Source of the DNA: Clostridia bacterium
GTDB taxonomy: Bacteria; Bacillota; Clostridia; Christensenellales; UBA1242
Assembly: GCA_023228225.1 (NCBI GenBank)
Contig: JALOBO010000039.1
Location: 1 to 9,765, forward strand
Reading direction: 5' to 3'
DNA length: 9,765 nucleotides
Part shown: positions 5,310 through 9,765 of the stretch, one piece after another
How positions within the stretch are numbered: position 1 is the first letter of the stretch
How the letters are laid out: the number at the start of each line of letters is the position of its first letter
Program-made: the position numbers and the translations under genes
Notes under the pieces: generated by a model
What the model saw: the letters and a program-made list of their open reading frames with translations, nothing else
Databases searched by the model: none
Told to the model about the DNA's origin: nothing

Positions 5310-7070
5310 TTATTTACTCCATTCAGTGTGTAATTTATCCCATACATGGTCAATATACCACTGTTTGTCTAATCTACTATCACATTTGACGTTTCTGATA
5401 TCTCCATTGTCAATATAACAATTCAGTGGCGTATTCGCAAACTTATACATAGTTCCAACTGAACAACTTATTTCATCGTAGAAAAATGAATCCAGTGTGG
5501 ATTGATTTGTGTTAGTTTCCTTAACCCGTCCTATTTTACCATCACCTCGGTTGGTGCTTGCAAATACGCGTACAACTCTGTTAGGGTATATTACTTGATT
5601 TCCATTTTCTTCATGAACTATTTGTTTAAAATCACCTTTCAGTTTGCAGACCATCATATAATCAATAAGATTATTTTCAGACATAATATATTCTTCCGGG
5701 GTAACACCATCTATTAAATATGCTCTTAGTGCTTTGTTTACGATAGCGAGGTTGTAATCAAGCGCGTTAAGGTCTTTTACCGCACCTTTACATTTAGCAT
5801 GACCTTTATCATCAACTAATACATAAGAGTTGACGTCACGGGATATAAATTTGTTATATTCATCATATTCTAAAACCATCCCACTTCTTTTTTCCCATTC
5901 ATTAGAAACTTCTTTGACTTTAGCGATATCGCCTTCGGTTTCACATTTGACTAAAATACCATCAGTGTTTGAATTTAATATTTCGCAATATGGTTCAACT
6001 TTTTCAATTAAATCAATAAGTAATAATTGACCACTAATAGCCACACTGTTGGCACTGCGTTTGTCAAACATCGGGTTATATTTATCTTTAAACGCACCAT
6101 ATGTACTGTTTAAAATGATTTTTAAAGAATCAGCAAGCGGTTTGTTTGTTTTCTTAAGTCCAACACGTTCATTGATAATTTCATTGTATAATGAAACTTT
6201 TTTTACCGCGCGCGACATTAAATTATATTGTCTAATTAAATTTGGATAATAACTTGCAACATCTACTGATAATAACAAACCCGTTTCGTTTACTTTTTCT
6301 CGACAATCGTGTAAACCACCAAAACCAATATTGTGTGTTATGTTTCCGATTTCTACAGTTAATGATTTTTTATAATCATGATTGACCGGGTTTAAAAACC
6401 ACTCGCGAATGTATTCATATTTACCTAATTGTAAACAGTCTGGTAAAACATATTTGAATTCGTCTAATGGAGCAGGTTTTAAACGTTCTGCGTTTAAAAC
6501 AATTGATGCTAATTGTGGACGTGTTTTTCCAAAACTCGATGGAGGCAAATGATAGTGTTTAATCAGATTTGAATAAGATACAAAAATATCTTTTCTTTGA
6601 TTAAACACGCGAATCAAATTTACAACATCACTTTCACAATATTTTATCGTTTCAATGATTTCTTCGGGTGTGAGTTTTCTGTCTATATCAAAAGGTATCG
6701 AGCTTTCATGAATGCTCACACCCATGAATGCTTCTAATGTTTTCAGACTATTATCAATTTCGCCTAAATAAACATCGTAATTTATCAATGAGATTTTATT
6801 AAATTCTCTTGAATACTCCCATCCTTTTCTACCAAGTTCAATAATGAATTTGGTAATTTCGTATGGCTTAAGTCCAATCAAAATACCTTTTAAAATATAC
6901 GAATCGTAAGAGCGACTGTTAAAACCCACCCAGATAGTGTTTTTATTTTGTTCGTAAAATTCACGCAACTCTGTTGCATCATTTACGATTACTTTTTTAA
7001 TGCTTGTGATAGGGTCAATCGTTACGACTAACCAATCATGCTTGAAAACTTCAAAGTCATAAAATATCAT
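5310..7070 (-). CDS. polB: Family B DNA polymerase with 3'-5' exonuclease, short viral form
   Basis: This 586-residue replicative polymerase is much shorter than the roughly 780-residue cellular archaeal PolB. The proofreading domain is intact: Exo I D5/E7 (YDFEVF), Exo II N51 to D56 (FNSRSYD) and Exo III Y144-C-E-S-D148. The polymerase motifs follow: A SVDVASYYP (268-276, D270), B K317 to G325 (KIILNSTYG) and C NTDG (368-371). D370 is kept as the metal ligand, while the first Asp of the usual DTD is Asn368. GFGGLHD (249-255) and K-motif CKGAVK (427-432) also match viral PolB. Only about 47 residues separate motif A Asp and motif B Lys, which leaves no room for the TPR2 insertion of protein-primed enzymes, so RNA or DNA priming is expected. 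QSTLDSFF (523-530) is a canonical PCNA-interacting peptide. A TATA box gives a leaderless start at 7070. Confidence 0.95.
   Translation of the reverse strand: MIFYDFEVFKHDWLVVTIDPITSIKKVIVNDATELREFYEQNKNTIWVGFNSRSYDSYILKGILIGLKPYEITKFIIELGRKGWEYSREFNKISLINYDVYLGEIDNSLKTLEAFMGVSIHESSIPFDIDRKLTPEEIIETIKYCESDVVNLIRVFNQRKDIFVSYSNLIKHYHLPPSSFGKTRPQLASIVLNAERLKPAPLDEFKYVLPDCLQLGKYEYIREWFLNPVNHDYKKSLTVEIGNITHNIGFGGLHDCREKVNETGLLLSVDVASYYPNLIRQYNLMSRAVKKVSLYNEIINERVGLKKTNKPLADSLKIILNSTYGAFKDKYNPMFDKRSANSVAISGQLLLIDLIEKVEPYCEILNSNTDGILVKCETEGDIAKVKEVSNEWEKRSGMVLEYDEYNKFISRDVNSYVLVDDKGHAKCKGAVKDLNALDYNLAIVNKALRAYLIDGVTPEEYIMSENNLIDYMMVCKLKGDFKQIVHEENGNQVIYPNRVVRVFASTNRGDGKIGRVKETNTNQSTLDSFFYDEISCSVGTMYKFANTPLNCYIDNGDIRNVKCDSRLDKQWYIDHVWDKLHTEWSK
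5481..5504 (-). other. Coding region of the PCNA-interacting peptide in PolB
   Basis: Residues 523-530 read QSTLDSFF, a full match to the PIP-box pattern Q-x-x-[LIM]-x-x-F-F. It sits 56 residues before the C-terminus, after the polymerase motifs, in a stretch rich in Asn and Thr that is probably exposed. PCNA is encoded in this same window, at 787-1551. Confidence 0.7.
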
Positions 7071-7079
7071 TATATATAA

Positions 7080-7104
7080 TAATTAGTGTTAATGATATAA
7101 AAAA
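7080..7104 (-). promoter_or_regulatory. PolB promoter: TATA box plus downstream ATTAACAC element
   Basis: The TATA box (minus strand TTTTTTATATC, 7094-7104) lies 24-34 bases before the ATG at 7070. It overlaps or adjoins ATTAACACTAATTA (7080-7093), which differs at only two positions from the element at 1882-1895 in the HNH-like gene promoter. Both occur at about -10 to -23 from the start codon. Confidence 0.58.
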
Positions 7105-7117
7105 GTGTGGTTTGGAT

Positions 7118-7606
7118 TTAATCATCCAAATATTTTGTTGCTTCAATAATTTCAATTTTTGAATATTTTTTAGCAGGGTCAATTTTATCTGGAGTGTAGG
7201 TTAATTCGATTTTATATTCACACTGTTTAGTAAACAGGAAAATTTTATCAATGATTTCGGCGAAAGAGCTAAACTTTTCAAGTTTTACTTCAACTCCGCT
7301 ACCCAAATTACTGAGGAATTCGTTACATGATTTTACTAAGAATCCGTTGATTTTTCCTTTTTTATCAACTAAGTTAAGATAGTGATACATGTGTTTTCCA
7401 TTGTAAGCACCGTTTGATACAATCCGCATGGTTGCTTTGACCATTGGGTTTCCAGAATTTTTGCTTTCTGTTAATTCAAGTTCTTCGAATACAACATTAT
7501 ATTGGTTCGATGGGAATTCAAATTTACTAATTCCCTGTTCTGCATCTGAAATGTCTTTTTTAACATCTTCGTCAATCAGTGCGTCAAATTTATCAAATAA
7601 ACTCAT
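7118..7606 (-). CDS. DUF669-like phage protein, probable ssDNA-binding partner
   Basis: This 162-residue soluble protein resembles the phage DUF669 group that accompanies annealing proteins and polymerases in phage replication modules. The clearest match is the segment YNVVFEELELTESKNSGNPMVKATMRIVSNGAYNGKHMYHYLNLV (36-80), the 'ESK.G.PM....F.I..G.Y.G....' pattern. FLVKSCNEFLSNLG (89-102) follows, corresponding to the 'NEFLRSL' helix. The rest is strand-rich and the tail is acidic (EATKYLDD), as in many single-stranded DNA-binding proteins. A single-stranded DNA-binding role is inferred from gene neighbourhood and shape, not shown by motifs. It starts 3 bases after the ERF gene's stop with an AAGGAT ribosome binding site at 7613-7618, so the two form one transcription unit. 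Confidence 0.75.
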   Translation of the reverse strand: MSLFDKFDALIDEDVKKDISDAEQGISKFEFPSNQYNVVFEELELTESKNSGNPMVKATMRIVSNGAYNGKHMYHYLNLVDKKGKINGFLVKSCNEFLSNLGSGVEVKLEKFSSFAEIIDKIFLFTKQCEYKIELTYTPDKIDPAKKYSKIEIIEATKYLDD

Positions 7607-7609
7607 TTT

Positions 7610-8305
7610 TTAATCCTTGTTTTCGTTATCAATTTTTTCTTCAACAATACTCGCGCCTTCTTTTGGGCGCACTACCACTTTCATTTTGATTGGTGATTTT
7701 TCAACAATTGACTCCGCGAGGGTGGTGACAAACGGTGGTACCGTTTCAGATGAGCGAGTGTTGTTTGTTAATTTTTCATATGTGGCTTTTGCAGATGATT
7801 TAGTGGGTTTAGTTAATTCTGCTTCTAAATCAGCAATAGCGTCAATGTCGTCATCGTTCATACCAGAGATGGCATATTCAATTTTACAAAGAATTTTTAA
7901 ACCACTCGTATATAATTTTGCCATATATTTATCATCAGATTCTGTACCAAGAACAGACGCGCTCACTTTAACAGTACATCTGTCTTTTGGGTCATCTGGA
8001 TTGATAAATGTAAACGGAATTATGGCAGTATGAAGTCGAAGGTTTTTACCAATGTTTGATGTGATAACGTCATGGTTGTATGACTCTAATCTATCAATTT
8101 CAAGAAGTATTCCTGCTTCAGCATGAGCTTTTCTAATTTTACTCATAATCACATCGATACTTACCGTTTTATACTGACTGTTTTGAAAACTTTCTTCAAA
8201 TTTTTCAGTAGATAACAGTATTTTCGCGTGCATACGCCGCTGATAAATACTGTTTAGCGTTTTGTTTTCAGTTTTGTTTTGTTCTGTCATTTGTTTGACA
8301 CCCAT
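7610..8305 (-). CDS. erf: ERF-family single-strand annealing protein
   Basis: This 231-residue protein shows the ERF (Rad52-like) recombinase pattern. YKTVSIDVIMSKIRKAHAEAGILLEI (45-70) corresponds to 'Y..v..d.i...r.al.e.Gl.l', and a beta segment IIPFTFINPDDPKDRCTVKVSASVLGTESDDKYMAKLYTSGLKILC (95-140) matches 'D.......G...DKg.gKAyTYa.Ky.L'. Then IEYAISGMNDDDID (142-155) matches the terminal 'f.i..gdDpD'. The C-terminal 70 residues are low-conservation and charged. Such proteins anneal complementary single strands and serve in viral end repair and concatemer formation. Its neighbours, a Cas4-like nuclease upstream and a DUF669-like protein downstream, fit a two-component exonuclease-annealase system. 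The start could be Met6 at 8290 (MTEQNK), because the TATA box begins only 25 bases before 8305. Confidence 0.82.
   Translation of the reverse strand: MGVKQMTEQNKTENKTLNSIYQRRMHAKILLSTEKFEESFQNSQYKTVSIDVIMSKIRKAHAEAGILLEIDRLESYNHDVITSNIGKNLRLHTAIIPFTFINPDDPKDRCTVKVSASVLGTESDDKYMAKLYTSGLKILCKIEYAISGMNDDDIDAIADLEAELTKPTKSSAKATYEKLTNNTRSSETVPPFVTTLAESIVEKSPIKMKVVVRPKEGASIVEEKIDNENKD
7613..7618 (-). promoter_or_regulatory. Shine-Dalgarno motif for the DUF669-like gene
   Basis: The minus strand reads AAGGAT, 6 bases before the ATG at 7606, within the last codons of the ERF gene. Confidence 0.55.
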
Positions 8306-8320
8306 ATAGTTAGTTGTAAG

Positions 8321-9100
8321 TTAATATAAATCTTCGCATTCAATGTCTTTACCGTCATTGATTCCATATTTCTGTATTATACAATAATATTGATAATCAC
8401 AGAATCTACAAAACTTTTTATCCGGGTCGCATGGAAAATATTCGATTTCATCTGAATGATTGTTGTAAACATCTTCCACAATTTCTTTATCCCGCATGAA
8501 GTTATAAATTTTAACTTCGTTATATGGAATTTCAATAAACTCTGGTGTTTTAGACACCATCGTTTCCATTAAACGCTCTCTAAAACTATCTAATGTTTCA
8601 GTTTTTCGTTGACGTATTGCCACCTTTGGTACAAATAAAAAACCTAATTTATCAATTTCCAAACCTTGCTGTTCACCAAAATACTTGTATAAGTGAATTT
8701 GAGGACTGCTTAAATAACTGCGATTGTTGGAATATTTAAAATCAATAACTGTTTTTGTATTTTCATCATAATCATCAATAAAACCGACAAACCCATCGTT
8801 AGACTTAAGTTTGATTTCGTGTTGATGCTCGCCGAAAAAATCATTTAATGGTGTTCCAAAATGAATAAATTTCAATTCTTCGTTTACGTGTCTATCTCCA
8901 ATATAATTGTTAAATTGTTTTTCGTAATAACTCAAACCTTCGTCTACACCATCTTGTATACAATGATGCATTGCGCTACCACAAATTAATGCGTCATCAG
9001 CGAAGATTTTCTTTTTTGTCGGTGTATTATTAACATATCTGTGCCACCAGCTTCGGGCACATGTAAAATAACCACTAATTCTCGAATAAGAATAGTTCAT
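8321..9100 (-). CDS. Cas4/RecB-type PD-(D/E)XK nuclease with Fe-S cluster motif
   Basis: This 259-residue nuclease has the full layout of the Cas4/AddB-like group. N-terminal SYSRISGYFTCARSWWHRY (4-22) supplies Cys14. GSAMHHCIQDG (41-51) gives the motif I His, GFIDD (106-110) the acidic Asp109, and VIDFKYS (118-124) Asp120 and Lys122. Q134 to Y138 (QIHLY) is the QxxxY motif. C-terminal cysteines 231, 234 and 240 form CX2CX5C, which with Cys14 would bind a 4Fe-4S cluster. The enzyme probably resects DNA ends to make single strands for ERF, whose gene follows directly. No CRISPR array or cas1/cas2 lies nearby, so a replication/recombination role is favoured over spacer acquisition. The ATG at 9100 has no ribosome binding site; a TATA box at about 9131-9144 predicts a leader of about 10 bases. 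Confidence 0.9.
   Translation of the reverse strand: MNYSYSRISGYFTCARSWWHRYVNNTPTKKKIFADDALICGSAMHHCIQDGVDEGLSYYEKQFNNYIGDRHVNEELKFIHFGTPLNDFFGEHQHEIKLKSNDGFVGFIDDYDENTKTVIDFKYSNNRSYLSSPQIHLYKYFGEQQGLEIDKLGFLFVPKVAIRQRKTETLDSFRERLMETMVSKTPEFIEIPYNEVKIYNFMRDKEIVEDVYNNHSDEIEYFPCDPDKKFCRFCDYQYYCIIQKYGINDGKDIECEDLY
8322..8331 (-). promoter_or_regulatory. TATA box for ERF gene, embedded in the end of the Cas4-like gene
   Basis: The minus strand reads ATTTATATTA, made from the last sense codons and the first stop bases of the upstream gene. It is closer to the ATG at 8305 (about 17-26 bases) than the other boxes here. The mRNA may therefore start just inside that ATG and use the ATG at 8290. Confidence 0.48.
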
Positions 9101-9117
9101 TTTAATGTTACATATTA

Positions 9118-9411
9118 TTATTTGTTTTTAATATTATATATAACTTCTTTAAAGTTTTCAAAATCTGATGGTTTTAATTCAAACGCTAAACCGCCTGATT
9201 TTTGAATTTCCTCAATTGTGTATTTTTGCAATTCGTTTAAATTACCGTTTTCGGCTTTAACTTCAATTGCTACAAATTGTCCATTTATACAGCATAGTAA
9301 ATCTGGAACTCCCGCGCGGGTAAAATTGCCACCCCAAAATTTAACAAACCACACACCTTCGTTTTTTAAAAAAGATTTGATTTTATTTTCAAATTGTTTC
9401 TCTTGCGCCAT
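9118..9411 (-). CDS. VRR-NUC domain nuclease, Holliday-junction-resolvase-like
   Basis: From the ATG at 9411 this encodes 97 residues, the usual size of single-domain phage VRR-NUC proteins. It shows an N-terminal helix with Glu8 (KQFENKIKSFL), then GGNFTRAGVPDLLCCINGQFVAIEVKAENG, with Asp in G-V-P-D and Glu-x-Lys in IEVK as the metal-binding nuclease core, then LNELQKYTIEEIQKSGG with the conserved Gln. The frame stays open to an ATG at 9486. That 25-residue extension is Asn/Lys-rich, would cover the promoter of the divergent gene, and lies outside the domain, while a TATA-like TTTAAAA 25-33 bases before 9411 favours the shorter form. Related proteins cut branched or structured DNA. It heads the row of recombination genes, followed 17 bases later by the Cas4-like nuclease. 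Confidence 0.86.
   Translation of the reverse strand: MAQEKQFENKIKSFLKNEGVWFVKFWGGNFTRAGVPDLLCCINGQFVAIEVKAENGNLNELQKYTIEEIQKSGGLAFELKPSDFENFKEVIYNIKNK
9131..9144 (-). promoter_or_regulatory. Possible TATA box for the Cas4-like gene
   Basis: The minus strand reads GTTATATATAATAT inside the 3' end of the VRR-NUC gene, 31-44 bases before the ATG at 9100. A short leader without ribosome binding site would result. Readthrough from the VRR-NUC gene is equally possible. Confidence 0.4.
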
Positions 9412-9501
9412 AGTATTATATATGGGCTTATTAGTTTTAAATTTACGCTTATTATTTTGTATAGTAAATACATTTAAATATAACATCGTTGATGATTACG
9501 C
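9412..9501. promoter_or_regulatory. Bidirectional promoter region
   Basis: Two TATA-like boxes face outward: AAATTTAAAA on the minus strand (9435-9444), 24-33 bases before the VRR-NUC ATG at 9411, and TTTAAATATA on the plus strand (9473-9482), 29 bases before the ATG at 9502. Both spacings predict leaderless transcripts. Confidence 0.55.
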
Positions 9502-9765
9502 ATGAAGCTTAATATGAATCAGAAAATGTTAAAAAATATTAACATTTGCGTTATTATAGTTGGGTTGTGTTTGTTTAGTATGTGGTGTGGTGCAGTCATC
9601 AACGGTGCTAATGCAACTGCAAACACTATTGATTTAAGTGGGTTAACGCCTGAAGAATCTGGTGGTATACCAATAAATTATGATTTTCCAGATGATAAAT
9701 ATGATAATTTGAAAGCAGAAAATAAATATGTTGCTGAAACAATAAACGTTGGTGAATTGGTATGA
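9502..9765 (+). CDS. Small secreted or membrane-anchored protein, unknown function
   Basis: This 87-residue protein begins with a basic segment and a hydrophobic stretch INICVIIVGLCLFSMWCGAVI (13-33) that acts as a signal peptide or membrane anchor. A possible cleavage site lies near GANATA (35-40). The remainder is acidic and soluble, so it should lie outside the cell. No domain is recognised. There is no lipobox, because the residue before Cys29 is Trp. The start at 9502 is leaderless relative to the TATA box at 9473; Met5 at 9514 is an alternative. The stop TGA ends the window exactly and overlaps an ATG (ATGA at 9762-9765), so another gene probably follows in the same operon. Confidence 0.68.
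   Translation: MKLNMNQKMLKNINICVIIVGLCLFSMWCGAVINGANATANTIDLSGLTPEESGGIPINYDFPDDKYDNLKAENKYVAETINVGELV

Noticed and set aside
5310..7070. Protein-primed PolB (phi29 type)
   Set aside because: The spacing of about 47 residues between motif A Asp270 and motif B Lys317 leaves no room for the TPR2 insertion, and no terminal protein gene is seen here.
8678..8701. PIP-box-like QIHLYKYF (residues 134-141) in the Cas4-like nuclease
   Set aside because: The Gln and Tyr are part of the nuclease QxxxY motif in the core fold, so the resemblance to a clamp-binding peptide is probably coincidental.
8321..9100. Cas4-like nuclease as part of a CRISPR adaptation module
   Set aside because: No cas1, cas2 or repeat array is visible in the window, and its direct neighbours are ERF and VRR-NUC genes, which fits viral recombination.
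9412..9486. N-terminal extension of the VRR-NUC protein from the ATG at 9486
   Set aside because: It is low-complexity and Asn/Lys-rich, lies outside the domain and covers the divergent promoter, while a properly spaced TATA box serves the ATG at 9411.

Overview
The window is an AT-rich, densely packed piece of what is most likely an archaeal virus or provirus genome, cut through its DNA replication and recombination region. Three things point to an archaeal host. There is a true PCNA sliding clamp. Recurrent TATA-like boxes start about 25-43 bases upstream of start codons, most of them close to 30, so many genes should have leaderless or very short-leader mRNAs. Shine-Dalgarno-like motifs appear mainly in front of genes inside operons. 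The replication gene set, in contrast, looks like that of bacterial and archaeal tailed viruses: VRR-NUC nuclease, Cas4/RecB-type Fe-S nuclease, ERF annealing protein, DUF669-like protein, a short family B DNA polymerase, dCTP deaminase/dUTPase and a phage-type SNF2 ATPase. The exact host cannot be read from the sequence. The lipobox lipoprotein is compatible with a euryarchaeote, but that is only a weak hint.

Layout. Bases 1-1873 (minus strand) hold an operon: a small HNH/AP2-type phage protein, PCNA and an SNF2-family ATPase that runs off the left edge. Bases 1874-2081 are a divergent control region with a perfect 10-bp inverted repeat next to a TATA box. Bases 2082-3057 (plus strand) hold a small possible winged-helix protein overlapping a lipoprotein with a transglutaminase-like Cys-His-Glu fold. 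It converges, with 3 bases between the stop codons, on a minus-strand block at 3061-9411. Read in transcription order from the right, that block is VRR-NUC nuclease, Cas4-like nuclease, ERF, DUF669-like protein, PolB, a small possible DNA-binding protein, Dcd/Dut, an unknown protein and a long protein made of 15-residue tandem repeats with a very basic tail. At the right edge a divergent gene (9502-9765) encodes a small secreted or membrane-anchored protein.

How it fits together. Nucleases and ERF would process and anneal DNA ends, and the DUF669-like protein probably works with single-stranded DNA. PolB would replicate, tethered to the virus's own clamp: it carries a canonical PCNA-interacting peptide (Q523 to F530). 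Dcd/Dut keeps uracil out of DNA, and the SNF2 ATPase remodels or unwinds DNA. The lipoprotein and the small secreted protein probably act at the host cell surface. The main points of interest are the polymerase-clamp pairing, the 15-residue-repeat protein, the viral lipoprotein peptidase-like gene with its regulator, and two classes of shared promoter sequence.
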